Below are positions 45,926 through 55,291 of a DNA stretch of 64,000 nt, one piece after another. Every line of letters starts with the position of its first letter. Position 1 is the first letter of the stretch. The stretch lies in contig CALMSO010000071.1 in NCBI GenBank assembly GCA_937872385.1, forward strand, positions 1 through 64,000. Direction: 5' to 3'. The stretch comes from an uncultured Saprospiraceae bacterium (GTDB lineage: Bacteria > Bacteroidota > Bacteroidia > Chitinophagales > Saprospiraceae). The notes under the pieces were generated by a model. That model had not been told where the DNA came from and did not search any database. It saw only the letters and a list, made by a program, of their open reading frames with translations. The position numbers and the translations under genes are program-made.

Positions 45926-46330
45926 TTATTTCCGGCGTTTGGCAGCGTATCGTATTTCTTCATCTACTAAAAAAGCCTCCTGCAAAATTTCGTGGAGCAC
46001 CACATCGGGGATGTCGGCTACCTGTTCGAAAATAACGCCCAGCACCTGCTTGCGCCCGCGAGATTCCAGCAATCTCTGCTCGTTAGACAATTCATTGCCG
46101 CGCAAAAAGACCAATTCTACCCGGTCGGTTCCGATGGGATTCAAATAACAAACCCAGCTTTTGCGATAGTAAAAAGGAATTTTATAGCGCATCTTAGCGC
46201 TCACCTCCGGGTAGGCGGCAATCAATTCGTGCAGATGCATCAGAATTTCGTGTTGAACTCCTTCTTTTTCGTAAATATAGTCTAAACAAGCATCCACGGC
46301 GGTGTTGTTTACAATTTCATAAAATACCAA
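45926..46330 (-). CDS. DUF1801 family protein
   Basis: The 134-residue protein shows the DUF1801 pattern: LMHLHELIAAYPEVSAKMRY, then IPFYYRKSWVCYLNP and VELVFLRGNELSNEQRLLE. The family has an iron-chaperone-like (YdhG) fold; the function here is unknown. The start is a TTG codon (46330) or lies slightly downstream; no ATG precedes the conserved part. It faces the divergent EEP gene. Confidence 0.75.
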   Translation of the reverse strand: MVFYEIVNNTAVDACLDYIYEKEGVQHEILMHLHELIAAYPEVSAKMRYKIPFYYRKSWVCYLNPIGTDRVELVFLRGNELSNEQRLLESRGRKQVLGVIFEQVADIPDVVLHEILQEAFLVDEEIRYAAKRRK

Positions 46331-46387
46331 ATCGGGCTTTCCTGCGGAAATATCCTATTTTTACGCCAAAATAATCAATCTCCCATC

Positions 46388-47251
46388 ATGAAAATTGTTA
46401 TACTACCTCTTTTTTTATTAATGGCGCTATCGCTCGTAGCACAGCCTGCGGCGCTCAATGTAATGACTTTTAATATCCGGTTCGACAATCCGGACGACGG
46501 TTTCAATGCTTGGCCACATCGCAAAGAGCTGGTAAAGAGCATGATACAATATCACGAAGCCGACATTGTAGGGCTGCAGGAGGCCCTGCGCAGCCAAATG
46601 GACGACTTAGCGGCCATGCTGCCCGAGTACGAATGGTTTGGCGTCTGCCGCACCGATGGCACCACCACTCCCAACCCCGACAATGAATTTTCGACTATTC
46701 TCTACCGCAAAGATCGCTTGGAGCGCCTCGACGGGGCTACCTTTTGGCTCTCGGAAACGCCTGAAGTGCCTGGCTCCAAAAGCTGGGACGCAGCCATTAC
46801 GCGCATCGTTACTTGGGCCAAATTCCGCGATCGGCAGACCAATCAAACGTTTTTCCATTTCAATACCCACTTCGATCATGTAGGCGTGCAGGCCCGCGCC
46901 GAAAGTGCCAAAATCATCCTCGACCGAATGACAGACATTGCCGGCGAGGCCCCAGTCATTTTTACGGGCGATTTTAATTGCACCGAAGCCGAAACGCCTT
47001 ATCGCATTGTGACTGATACTGCCAACCCGCGCCACCTCCGCGACGCTATGTACGCCTCCCGCTTGCCCCATCATGGCCCCCTAAGTACTTGGACGGCCTT
47101 TACTTTCCCTGGCGTACCGGGGCGGCGAATTGACTTTATTTTTGTCAATCGGCAAGTAGCAGTATTGAAACATGCTATATTAGCGGAATCCTGGAGCGGG
47201 CGTTTTCCTTCGGATCATCTGCCGGTGCTGGCGCGTTTGTCTGTACAATAA
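46388..47251 (+). CDS. secreted endonuclease/exonuclease/phosphatase-family hydrolase
   Basis: A signal peptide (IVILPLFLLMALSLVAQP) leads into an EEP domain: LNVMTFNIRFDNPDDGFNAW, metal-binding glutamate in ADIVGLQEALRSQM, HFNTHFDHVG (catalytic His), FTGDFNCTEAE and SDHLPVLARL at the end. At 287 residues it is complete. Exported relatives act on phosphoesters or nucleic acids outside the cell. It is divergent from the DUF1801 gene. Confidence 0.9.
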   Translation: MKIVILPLFLLMALSLVAQPAALNVMTFNIRFDNPDDGFNAWPHRKELVKSMIQYHEADIVGLQEALRSQMDDLAAMLPEYEWFGVCRTDGTTTPNPDNEFSTILYRKDRLERLDGATFWLSETPEVPGSKSWDAAITRIVTWAKFRDRQTNQTFFHFNTHFDHVGVQARAESAKIILDRMTDIAGEAPVIFTGDFNCTEAETPYRIVTDTANPRHLRDAMYASRLPHHGPLSTWTAFTFPGVPGRRIDFIFVNRQVAVLKHAILAESWSGRFPSDHLPVLARLSVQ

Positions 47252-47341
47252 AGTTGACTAATAACGGATACCGGGCCGGAAATTTCCAAATCTTCCGAAC
47301 TCTTGCTATTTTCGCTGCCTAACCAAAACGAACCGCAGCAA

Positions 47342-48499
47342 ATGATGAAAGTAGGTATTATTGGTGCCGGTGCTATGGGCACGGGTATTGCCCAGGTAGC
47401 CGCTATGGCAGGGCACACCGTCACGGTGCAAGACAAACAGCCCGAAGCATTAGAGCATGCCTCCTCGCGGCTGCACGCCATCTTAGATCGCCTCGCAGAA
47501 AAGGGTAAAATCAGCAAAACTGAGAGCCAAGCGATTGCCAATCGTTGCCGATTTGTACGCAAAATGGATGATTTTCAGGATGCCGGGCTGGTCATCGAAG
47601 CCATTGTAGAAAACCTCGACGTTAAAAAAGCCGTCTTCAAAGCCTTGCAGGAAGCCGTACCTCAGGATTGTATTCTGGCTACCAATACCTCCTCGCTTTC
47701 GGTAGCTGCCATTGCTGCCGCTTGCGAACGCCCGGAGCGCGTCATTGGGCTGCATTTTTTCAATCCGGCTCCGCTGATGCAATTAGTAGAAATTATACCT
47801 GCTATTCAAACTTCAGCGTTTGTAGTGCAGCAAAGCCGGCAAATCATTGAAAGCTGGGGCAAAGCCAGTGTGCTGGCAAAAGATACGCCCGGCTTCATCG
47901 TCAATCGGGTGGCGCGGCCCTTCTACGGCGAGGCCCTACGCATATTCGAAGAAGGCATTGCCGATGCAGCTACTATTGACTGGGCGATGACCGAACTGGG
48001 TGGTTTCCGCATGGGGCCGTTCACCTTAATGGATTTTATTGGGCACGATGTCAATTATACCGTCACCGAAACCGTTTTTCAGGCATTTTTTTACGACCCG
48101 CGTTACAAGCCCTCTTTTGCCCAGAAGCGCCTGGTGGAGGCGGGTTATCTCGGCCGCAAATCGGGGCGCGGTTTTTATCATTACAATGAGAATGCCACTC
48201 CGCCCCAACCCCGTACTAATGACACCCTTGGCGAGCAAATATTTAGCCGCATCCTTGTCATGTTGATCAATGAAGCCGCCGATGCCTTGTTTTGGCAAGT
48301 AGCTTCCCGCGATGATATAGACCGGGCGATGACGCTGGGCGTCAATTATCCGAAAGGGCTTTTGCAATGGGCTGATGAATGGGGCATTGCACCATGCGTA
48401 GAGATGCTCGACTCGCTCTACCGGATGTACCACGAAGACCGCTACCGTTGCAGCCCGCTGCTGCGGCGCATGGCGCTTACCGGAGAAACTTTTTATTGA
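47342..48499 (+). CDS. 3-hydroxyacyl-CoA dehydrogenase (PaaH/3-hydroxybutyryl-CoA dehydrogenase type)
   Basis: This oxidises or reduces 3-hydroxyacyl-CoA with NAD. From ATG 47342 the Rossmann motif GIIGAGAMGTGIAQVA is at residues 4-19, ILATNTSSLSVAAIA near 110, the catalytic histidine in VIGLHFFNPAPLMQLVEII near 130, and LAKDTPGFIVNRV near 175. A second C-terminal 3HCDH domain (from about 290) brings the length to 385 residues, a two-repeat form seen in PaaH-like enzymes for phenylacetate or butyrate metabolism. No pathway neighbours are present. Confidence 0.87.
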   Translation: MMKVGIIGAGAMGTGIAQVAAMAGHTVTVQDKQPEALEHASSRLHAILDRLAEKGKISKTESQAIANRCRFVRKMDDFQDAGLVIEAIVENLDVKKAVFKALQEAVPQDCILATNTSSLSVAAIAAACERPERVIGLHFFNPAPLMQLVEIIPAIQTSAFVVQQSRQIIESWGKASVLAKDTPGFIVNRVARPFYGEALRIFEEGIADAATIDWAMTELGGFRMGPFTLMDFIGHDVNYTVTETVFQAFFYDPRYKPSFAQKRLVEAGYLGRKSGRGFYHYNENATPPQPRTNDTLGEQIFSRILVMLINEAADALFWQVASRDDIDRAMTLGVNYPKGLLQWADEWGIAPCVEMLDSLYRMYHEDRYRCSPLLRRMALTGETFY

Positions 48500-48635
48500 A
48501 AATGCTACGGCGAAGCTCTATTTATATTGCTTTTTGCTGATTGCCTTTCCCTTGCTCTATAGACCAGAAAATAAATTTGAAAAATGCCGCCCGTAGCGTA
48601 CCTTCACTACTTGGAAATTGCATATATCATTGCCA

Positions 48636-49802
48636 ATGGAAATATTAGAAGTACTGGATCGAAAAGGCTGGCGCTTGTTTCACCGGGTGTTGAAAACTGT
48701 TTATAAAGACACTCCGCACTACATTTTTCCCTTGGAAAAGGAAGTGGAAGCCATTTTTGACCCAAAGTCCAACAAAACCTTTGCCCACGGCGCGGCCACA
48801 TGTTTTGTCTTACTCGACGAGCGCCGCCGCCCCAGCGGGCGTATTGCCGCTTTCATTGACCATGAGCGCAACGAAGGACAATTGTACAAGGCCGGAGGCA
48901 TCGGCTTTTTTGAGTGCGTGCACCGCGAAGACTGCGCCGATGCGCTCTTTGCCGCCGCCGAAACTTGGCTAGCCGCGCAGGGCGCAGAAATCATAGACGG
49001 TCCCGTCAATTTTGGCGAGCGCGACAAATTCTGGGGGCTGCTTGTCAAAGGGCAGCAATATCCGCCGCTGTATCAGGAAAATTATCACCCGCACTACTAC
49101 GAAAAGTTCTTTTTAGAGCGCGCCTGGCGGCCGTTCGAGCAAATTTTAACCTACAAAGGTGCGTCTGCCAATATTCCTTTCGAGCGTATGAAATCGGTAG
49201 CCCAGCGCATACTTCAGCGCCAGAATGCAGTGGTCAAACCACTCGATTTTGCGCAGCTCGACATCTTTTCCCGCGATTTCAGCATTGTCTATAATGCTGC
49301 TTTTCAGGTATTTGCGCACTTTAAGCCTATCCAGCCCGCCCAGGTGCAAAAAATGATGGAACAGGCCAAACCCATAGCCGATCCGAATATCGCTTGCATC
49401 GCTTATTTTGATGAGCAGCCTGCCGGCTTTATTGCCCTCTACCCCGACGTAAACCCCTTCCTGAAGCACGCCCGGGGCAAACTCAATGCCTGGAATACCT
49501 TGCTTTTTTTGCTGAAAAGCCGCTTAGCCAAAACCAAAACCGCCAAAGGCATGGGCTTCGGCATTCACCCCGATTATCAGTCGAAAGGTGTTTTTGCCCT
49601 CTTACTCGACTATCTGTGCAGCGAGCGCAACCTGCGCACGTATCCGTACATGTGCCTCGCGGGTATTCGCACGCACAACCATGAAATACGCAGCATTTAC
49701 GCCAAAATGAACGTGGACATTGATCGCGTGCATGTCGCTTATCGCAAATTTTTGAACCCGGATATTCCTTACCAGCCGTTTGAATTTATCAAAATTGGAT
49801 AA
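48636..49802 (+). CDS. GNAT-like acyltransferase-fold protein (Bacteroidota-conserved)
   Basis: From ATG 48636 (388 residues) the protein has an N-terminal domain with AHGAATCFVLLDERRRPSGR, then FFECVHREDCADALFAAAE and GAEIIDGPVNFGERDKFWG. The second half contains a GNAT-like segment GMGFGIHPDYQSKGVFALLL (about 310-330), a probable acyl-CoA-binding turn. The family is conserved in Bacteroidota and unnamed. An in-frame TTG at 48618 is not favoured. Confidence 0.72.
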   Translation: MEILEVLDRKGWRLFHRVLKTVYKDTPHYIFPLEKEVEAIFDPKSNKTFAHGAATCFVLLDERRRPSGRIAAFIDHERNEGQLYKAGGIGFFECVHREDCADALFAAAETWLAAQGAEIIDGPVNFGERDKFWGLLVKGQQYPPLYQENYHPHYYEKFFLERAWRPFEQILTYKGASANIPFERMKSVAQRILQRQNAVVKPLDFAQLDIFSRDFSIVYNAAFQVFAHFKPIQPAQVQKMMEQAKPIADPNIACIAYFDEQPAGFIALYPDVNPFLKHARGKLNAWNTLLFLLKSRLAKTKTAKGMGFGIHPDYQSKGVFALLLDYLCSERNLRTYPYMCLAGIRTHNHEIRSIYAKMNVDIDRVHVAYRKFLNPDIPYQPFEFIKIG

Positions 49803-50143
49803 TACTGGAAAAATGGTACGCTCAGTTTTCGCAGTACCGTGTACACGAAAAAAAAGAAAATTTTGTAATCTTATGTTCAAGGCGATAACAATCTGTATTT
49901 TAAAGCCTATCGCCAAATAATTTTGCAAAAAAATGCAAACAATATTGCAAAAATTTGTTAAAATCTTGTTAAGCGCGAAAAAAAAATGCAGAAACATTTC
50001 CTTTTTTCAAATTAATGCTTTTATCTTTGATGCATCTTTAGAAAAGCACAATTCTATTCTCTAACAAAATCTGTTTGTCTATCGGATATAACTTCTACAC
50101 TAAATAATTAAGATTCAATCCCATAACGCAAAATTATTTAGTT
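49803..50143. other. AT-rich upstream region of the ECF sigma gene with a candidate promoter
   Basis: About 340 AT-rich bases. TATCTTTG at 50022-50029 is a perfect TAnnTTTG box, but no clear TTG lies 19-21 bases upstream, so the promoter is tentative. It would give a leader of about 110 bases. Nothing else is seen. Confidence 0.4.
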
Positions 50144-50725
50144 ATGCAAGTTACTCCGTTGAATGACCAACAGCTTATTGCTTTGTATTTGGAAGGTGAT
50201 GAACGTGCTTTCGAAACGCTCCTCAATCGCCACCAGCAGAAGATCTACACTTCCATCTATCTTTTCGTGAAGGATCAGAGCCTCGCGGAAGATATTTTCC
50301 AAGAAGTTTTTATCAAAATCATTGATACGCTACGTAAGGGCAAGTACAACCACGAGGGTAAATTCCTGCAGTGGGCCATGCGTATTTCGTACAATATGTG
50401 CGTAGATTATTTCCGCCGTACCAAGCGCCGCCCGCAAGTATCCCCTACGGAAACGTTTGACATTTTTGATATTCTGCAAGTTTCGGACGATAACGCCGAG
50501 CAGGGCATCATTCGCAGCCAAACGCACGACAGAATCCGCCACTTAGTGGACCAATTGCCGCCAGAGCAGCGCGAAGTAGTCATCCTGCGCCACTACGCCG
50601 ATATGAGCTTCAAGGAAATAGCCAAGCTCACGCGCGTCAGCATCAATACCGCGCTCGGCCGGATGCGTTACGCCCTGATCAACATCCGAAAAATGGTGGA
50701 AGAAAAAGAAGTGATTTTGCAATAA
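50144..50725 (+). CDS. ECF (RpoE-like) RNA polymerase sigma factor
   Basis: A 193-residue sigma-70 family member with region 2 (FETLLNRHQQKIYTSIYLFV, then AEDIFQEVFIKIIDTL and FLQWAMRISYNMCVDYFRR) and region 4 (LPPEQREVVILRHYADMSFK, then EIAKLTRVSINTALGRMRY). There is no adjacent anti-sigma gene on either side, which is unusual but common enough in Bacteroidota. It is followed by a terminator. Confidence 0.93.
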   Translation: MQVTPLNDQQLIALYLEGDERAFETLLNRHQQKIYTSIYLFVKDQSLAEDIFQEVFIKIIDTLRKGKYNHEGKFLQWAMRISYNMCVDYFRRTKRRPQVSPTETFDIFDILQVSDDNAEQGIIRSQTHDRIRHLVDQLPPEQREVVILRHYADMSFKEIAKLTRVSINTALGRMRYALINIRKMVEEKEVILQ

Positions 50726-50788
50726 AGTATTGATTTTCAAGCTGTAATAGCTAAATAAATTTATCTTTATTCATCTGAATGCGCCACT

Positions 50789-50834
50789 AATGCCCGAATC
50801 GAATCCCTGCCCGCAGGTGTCCGGTTCGGGCATT
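50789..50834 (+). terminator. terminator after the ECF sigma gene
   Basis: AATGCCCGAA and TTCGGGCATT form a perfect ten-base stem with a loop of about 26 bases containing CCTGCCCGCAGG (a small inner hairpin). Confidence 0.65.
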
Positions 50835-50895
50835 CTCAATACCACAGGTAGCGAGCACCGATCATTTTTTGTAGGAAACATTTACACGATTTTCA

Positions 50896-50945
50896 ATAAC
50901 AAACCGCAAAACCGTAAATAGCGAATAGCAAAGCGCAAACAGCGA
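50896..50945. repeat. heptanucleotide-period repeat (AGCGAAT-like units)
   Basis: Seven-base units such as CGTAAAT, AGCGAAT, AGCAAAG, CGCAAAC and AGCGAAT follow one another directly up to the radical SAM start. Units share a consensus NNCRAAN and keep the seven-base period. Confidence 0.7.
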
Positions 50946-50952
50946 ATAATCC

Positions 50953-52254
50953 ATGATATTCAAACATACACCTTATTTACTTTATGCCGACGAAAACGGT
51001 CAGGTTTTTGAAGATACCTCGCTCTACGCGGTGGGCCGCAGCGGCTGGTATGCCTTTCCTGTGCCGGATGAAGACTGGATAGAACTGCCCGACGGCGGCT
51101 CGCTTTATACCCTACCCGACCGCATCGGCATTGGGTTGGATGTGAAAACTGGTGAGATTCGCCATTGCGACAAGGGTTCGGCTGTGGCTGCATTCATTCC
51201 TCCGGCCCACACGGGGCTGTATTTAGCTGCATTCGACAAGCAACCCACCGCACCGGTGCTGCCTTTGTTTTGCTATACGGCAGTGGGTTGGTACAACGAT
51301 AAATTCTACGTGCCAGCCGTGCGCATCGAAGCAGATATTCGGCAGGAATGCAGTGGTTTTGACGCGGCACAAGTGCAAGCAGGCATCGAAACCCTGCGCC
51401 AGGCTTATCCGCACAACCGCTTGGTGGAGCATTTGGCAAGTAATTGTGCCCTGAGCTACCATTGTCCGGCGGCGCGCAACTACTTTATGGGGCGCTGGGA
51501 GTGTCCTGTGCCGGTATCGCCCGCCTGCAACGCTAATTGCATTGGCTGCATTTCTCTGCAACCCGAGGACGAGGGCATCGTTTCTACCCAAGATCGGCTC
51601 GACTTCAAGCCCACACCGCAGGAAATCGTAGAATATACAGTACCACATTTGGCCAGCGCGCCTTATCCGATCATCAGTTTCGGGCAGGGCTGCGAGGGCG
51701 AGCCATTGCTCATGTGGGAAACTCTTAGTGAAGCTATCCGCGAAATTCGTAAATTTACCAATCGCGGCAGCATTAATATCAATACCAACGGCAGCCGCCC
51801 TGAATGGGTAGAAGCGCTTTGTCAAGCGGGGCTCAACAGCATTCGGGTGAGCACCAATTCGGCGCAAGCCAGCATCTACATGGCGTATTATCGGCCCAAC
51901 AATTACGAATTTGAAGACATTGTAGAGAGCTTGCGCGTAGTGAACCGCTATGGTGGCTGGACGAGCATCAACTATTTTGTATTTCCGGGTATGACCGACA
52001 GCGAAGCCGAGTACGAGGCCCTGCGCCGCCTCATCCGCGATACAGGACTAAACATGATTCAATGGCGCAATTTCAATATTGACCCCGACTGGTATCTCAC
52101 GCGCATCAACGTGACCGATCCGGGCGACCCCATTGGTGTTCGGCAGCTGATGGCGCTGCTCCGGGAGGAGTTTCCGCAGTTGCGATACGGCTATTACAAC
52201 CCGCCGATGGAGCGCATCCGGGGAGATTTTGCGGCGGATTTTGCGCAGCGTTGA
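50953..52254 (+). CDS. radical SAM protein
   Basis: This 433-residue iron-sulfur enzyme uses S-adenosylmethionine radicals. The cluster motif ACNANCIGCISL has CxxxCxxC at about residues 192-199. Then FGQGCEGEPLLMWETLSEAI fits the SAM-binding GGE-like strand, and ININTNGS and VSTNSAQ the barrel strands. An N-terminal domain of about 180 residues, with two cysteines in NCALSYHCPAARNYF, precedes the core and is unusual. The substrate is unknown. It follows heptad repeats and ends at a small terminator. Confidence 0.88.
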   Translation: MIFKHTPYLLYADENGQVFEDTSLYAVGRSGWYAFPVPDEDWIELPDGGSLYTLPDRIGIGLDVKTGEIRHCDKGSAVAAFIPPAHTGLYLAAFDKQPTAPVLPLFCYTAVGWYNDKFYVPAVRIEADIRQECSGFDAAQVQAGIETLRQAYPHNRLVEHLASNCALSYHCPAARNYFMGRWECPVPVSPACNANCIGCISLQPEDEGIVSTQDRLDFKPTPQEIVEYTVPHLASAPYPIISFGQGCEGEPLLMWETLSEAIREIRKFTNRGSININTNGSRPEWVEALCQAGLNSIRVSTNSAQASIYMAYYRPNNYEFEDIVESLRVVNRYGGWTSINYFVFPGMTDSEAEYEALRRLIRDTGLNMIQWRNFNIDPDWYLTRINVTDPGDPIGVRQLMALLREEFPQLRYGYYNPPMERIRGDFAADFAQR

Positions 52255-52266
52255 TTATTTTGCGAA

Positions 52267-52305
52267 AGCAAAAACCTGACATGCAAGCAGGTGTTTGGCT
52301 TTTTC
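52267..52305 (+). terminator. terminator after the radical SAM gene
   Basis: AGCAAAAACCTG pairs imperfectly with CAGGTGTTTGGCT, followed by TTTTTC, 13 bases after the stop codon. Confidence 0.6.
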
Positions 52306-52490
52306 TCAGAAACCGTGCCAGTAGTGTTAACAATTGAGTGATTTTCGTATTTAAAATGTTTATTCCTGTTTTTCACCCGGAAGCCGGACTTTCATTTCAA
52401 TCGGATTATTGAAAGGGTTTAAAGTTGTCAACTATGGATGGCACTCAATTCAAGTGCATCTATTCTTATGAATGCAAAGTAAATTTCATT

Positions 52491-53162
52491 TCAGAATTTT
52501 TCATTATTCTGTTTTTTGCTTTGCTTGTTAAGCACCACGCCGGCTGCAATCATCCATCCGATGCCAAAAGGTATGACAATAAAACTCAAGGGAACAATAC
52601 CGGTCAGTAAACCAATTATTCCAAGAATTCCTGTAAAACCGGCTAAAAATCCCCAAATGTTCAGCCAGCGGGGAACCCAATCGCCCTTTCCTGCAATGGA
52701 TAAGCACAAAGGCCCAAATCCTATGATCAGCATGGTGGCGATGTCGTCTAATCTTGCTCCCATCCACCCGGTGATGGCGGCAACTTCTGCCGAACCAGGG
52801 TAAAAAGCCAACGTAAGCATGGCAACGAATGAAACAATGGCAACGGATGCGGCTGTTCTCATGAACACCTTTCCCATTGTTGCCAATCCGGGATTTGATT
52901 TACAATACCCTGCCATGAGCGATCCGGCAGTAGCCATTAGCAATACGCCCAATACCCAAAAAAAGGTATTAATGACGAGAAGTTGCCGGACTTCGCTCAG
53001 TTGCAACAAATAAATTTCCATTTGATTGTCGGCCAACGCCTGCCACAGGTCTGTGCCTGATGCGCCCCAAAAGCCTGCTCCAATGAGCATGGAAATAGCG
53101 CCTGCAATAGACGTTTTTCCGGCAAAAGCGTACGTTTTGTTTTCGTTTGTAAGTGTATTCAT
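52491..53162 (-). CDS. six-helix membrane protein (DUF4386-like)
   Basis: The 223-residue protein has about six hydrophobic helices (around residues 17-35, 62-85, 102-122, 137-155, 165-182 and 187-205). GFLAGFTGILGIIGLLTGIV and the loop pattern resemble DUF4386 proteins, which are of unknown role. It follows the SDR and AraC genes on the same strand, so it may be regulated with them. An 8-residue basic end (NKQSKKQN) closes the protein. Confidence 0.6.
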   Translation of the reverse strand: MNTLTNENKTYAFAGKTSIAGAISMLIGAGFWGASGTDLWQALADNQMEIYLLQLSEVRQLLVINTFFWVLGVLLMATAGSLMAGYCKSNPGLATMGKVFMRTAASVAIVSFVAMLTLAFYPGSAEVAAITGWMGARLDDIATMLIIGFGPLCLSIAGKGDWVPRWLNIWGFLAGFTGILGIIGLLTGIVPLSFIVIPFGIGWMIAAGVVLNKQSKKQNNEKF

Positions 53163-53233
53163 TTTCTTTACATTTTATTTGCAAAATTGACTAATGTGTT
53201 TCTTTGAAAATTGTACAAATGTTCCATCAGCTT

Positions 53234-54160
53234 TTAGGTAGAATTTCTTAGGGTTCCTGCCAATGCCGGAATCCCTTCTCGATAGGTTGGGTACTTCAGT
53301 TTTACACCCAATTGGGACACCATCTTATTATTGCCTGCCACTTTATCGTTCAAGAGTAACTCACCCACGAGCGGACCGGCTGCCAGTCGAAACAGGAATG
53401 ATGGAATGTGAAAAGGTCGGGGTGACTTCATTTCATTTGCCAGAGATTGAATGACCTCTCCGACCGGTGCAGGTTCATTGTCCACGATATTAAATACCCC
53501 ACCGGGTATTGGGTTTTCAACGCACCGCACGAATGCCTGCACACAATCATCAATATGTACAAATGAAAACAATTGCTTACCATTACCGGGAATTCCGGCT
53601 CTTTTTCCTTTCAGCATAGGTTCAGTCCAAAACTTGCCAAATACACCACCATTGCCATACACACCGCCCAAACGCAACATCATTCCGGGCAATCCCTTAT
53701 CCTTGACGGCTCTTTGAACCAATTTCTCACATAGAGCAAATGGCTGTGCAATGCGATAAGGAGAGATGGGGGTTTCTTCGGTTTTTTCATTCGATCCGGA
53801 GCCATAAATGGAAACCGCACTGGTGCAGACAAAAGATTTGCACGAATCTGAAACAGTATCCAGCATAGCAGTCAAGATAAGTTCCTGTGCTATCAGTAAC
53901 CTTTTCACATAGTGCATACCCGGACGAGAAGGCAAGGGAAGCGTAGCCAAGTGAATGACTGCTTCCGCACTGTGCAGAGCATCTATCCATTCATGCGGAT
54001 GGCGCATATCGCCCAAAACCGGTTTTATGCCAGCCGCTTTCAGTGGGTTAAAATGGGGTCTTGAACTCATCAGTCCCGTAACTTCATGACCATGAGCTAT
54101 AAGTTGCTTTGCGGTAGCAAACCCGATAAATCCACTGACTCCCGTAATAAAGCAACGCAT
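53234..54160 (-). CDS. NAD-dependent epimerase/dehydratase (extended SDR)
   Basis: From ATG 54160 (308 residues) the Rossmann motif FITGVSGFIGFATAK is at residues 4-18 and GDMRHPHEW near 50, with HLATLPLPS near 75. The active site appears as SAVSIYGSG (Tyr near 118) without the usual YxxxK lysine at standard spacing (TPISPYRIAQPF follows), so the catalytic triad is atypical. The C-terminal half has VHIDDCVQAFVRCVE, normal for the family. The ligand is unknown. It lies between the AraC regulator and the membrane gene. Confidence 0.82.
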   Translation of the reverse strand: MRCFITGVSGFIGFATAKQLIAHGHEVTGLMSSRPHFNPLKAAGIKPVLGDMRHPHEWIDALHSAEAVIHLATLPLPSRPGMHYVKRLLIAQELILTAMLDTVSDSCKSFVCTSAVSIYGSGSNEKTEETPISPYRIAQPFALCEKLVQRAVKDKGLPGMMLRLGGVYGNGGVFGKFWTEPMLKGKRAGIPGNGKQLFSFVHIDDCVQAFVRCVENPIPGGVFNIVDNEPAPVGEVIQSLANEMKSPRPFHIPSFLFRLAAGPLVGELLLNDKVAGNNKMVSQLGVKLKYPTYREGIPALAGTLRNST

Positions 54161-54242
54161 AGTGATTCCTTTTGAGGCAAAATTCAACAGAACTGCTCAA
54201 AAGGAATTGTATGAATGTTCTACCCGTCAAAGAAAGAAATTG

Positions 54243-55049
54243 CTACCCGAACAGAAGCCCGGGCAATCCGGTCATTTGCCTGCGATATTCTCCCGGGGTC
54301 ATTCCTGCAAACTCCTGGAAAGTGCGAATAAAATGAGATTGGTCATAAAAGCCGTTTTCAAAAGCAATGTCTGTCAGCTTGAGCGCAGGATTGTGCAGAG
54401 ATTCCGTTGCACTGATAAATTGCAGCAATTTTTGGTAAGAGTGAGCGGAGAGGCCAAACCATTCGTTAAACAGGCGATACGTTTGCGTCCGGGAATATCC
54501 CATCACGTCCAAGACTGATTTGGCCGAACCATGGCGCTTTTCAAGGATAAAATTCTTTATCGTGGCGTCTAAATGAATGGCATTGTGCAGGTCTGGAGTT
54601 TCATCGATTTTTGAAAGCAGAAAATTTTCAAACCATTTTGCCCTGTCTGTAAAGTTGTCAATCGTATACAGTTTGTCTTCCAGCCTATTGATGGTATCAA
54701 ACACAAGGGTTCCTTCGATATAATAATCTCTGATTTCGCAAAGGGGCATGCCGAACAGCGCTTTCACGGCAACGGGTTTCATCTGGATACCGAACGTATG
54801 AAACCGCTCAAAAGTCATTTTCAGCGGCCGGGTATGTAACCCGGAAAGAAAGCAGGGAAAGCTGTTTACGGGATTATCAGCCGATGACATCTTCACCGCT
54901 TTGATTTGCTTTACGGGATTGATCGGAAAGATGATCTCTACCTTTCCGGAAGGTAAAATGGCATAGCTGCCGGGTACATACATCTCGTGTTCCCAGATCA
55001 GGTCAACGATTCCGGTGAGTTTGGAGGGTATGTAGGCGTTTAGTTTCAA
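54243..55049 (-). CDS. AraC-family transcriptional regulator
   Basis: The 268-residue protein has a DUF6597-type N-terminal domain (KLNAYIPSKLTGIVDLIWEH, then LPSGKVEIIFPIN) and a C-terminal AraC HTH (about 165-260: SVLDVMGYSRTQTYRLFNEW, then LKLTDIAFENGFYDQSHFIR, TFQEFAGMTPGEYR). It probably controls the neighbouring SDR and membrane genes; the ligand is not known. Just upstream is the attC-like region of the cassette cluster. Confidence 0.9.
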   Translation of the reverse strand: MKLNAYIPSKLTGIVDLIWEHEMYVPGSYAILPSGKVEIIFPINPVKQIKAVKMSSADNPVNSFPCFLSGLHTRPLKMTFERFHTFGIQMKPVAVKALFGMPLCEIRDYYIEGTLVFDTINRLEDKLYTIDNFTDRAKWFENFLLSKIDETPDLHNAIHLDATIKNFILEKRHGSAKSVLDVMGYSRTQTYRLFNEWFGLSAHSYQKLLQFISATESLHNPALKLTDIAFENGFYDQSHFIRTFQEFAGMTPGEYRRQMTGLPGLLFG

Positions 55050-55100
55050 TCCTCTGTTATTCTTTCATTTTATAGTAGTAGCAGTTATTAGCATGACACA

Positions 55101-55291
55101 CAACGGCAGCAGGGCTGACGCAGTTCAAGATGCCGAGCGCAGCGAGGTATCTTGAACAACGGAAAAATGTTTGCCAAGGGCGGGTTTAATAGCACTTTTC
55201 TTTCAGTTTGGCACGGGCTTTTATTAAAATTACTGACCTTTGATTTAGCACTGAACCCGCTATTTCTTATACCCGCTGTTCTACGCAGTCT
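55101..55291 (-). repeat. attC-like cassette junction after the S41 gene
   Basis: On the minus strand, just past the S41 stop, the sequence opens with GAACAGCGGGTATAAG and AGCGGGTTCAGTGCTAAA, and closes with CCGTTGT, then CTGCTGCCGTTGTG. The AACAGCGG/CCGTTGT ends pair imperfectly, and the inner GCGGGTTCAGTGCT matches GCGGGTGCAGTGCT of the 104-bp repeats. A perfect hairpin (GTTCAAGAT / ATCTTGAAC, 55123-55157) and the 19-mer shared with 9616-9634 lie at the distal end. This is an attC-like site by structure, by eye only. Confidence 0.55.
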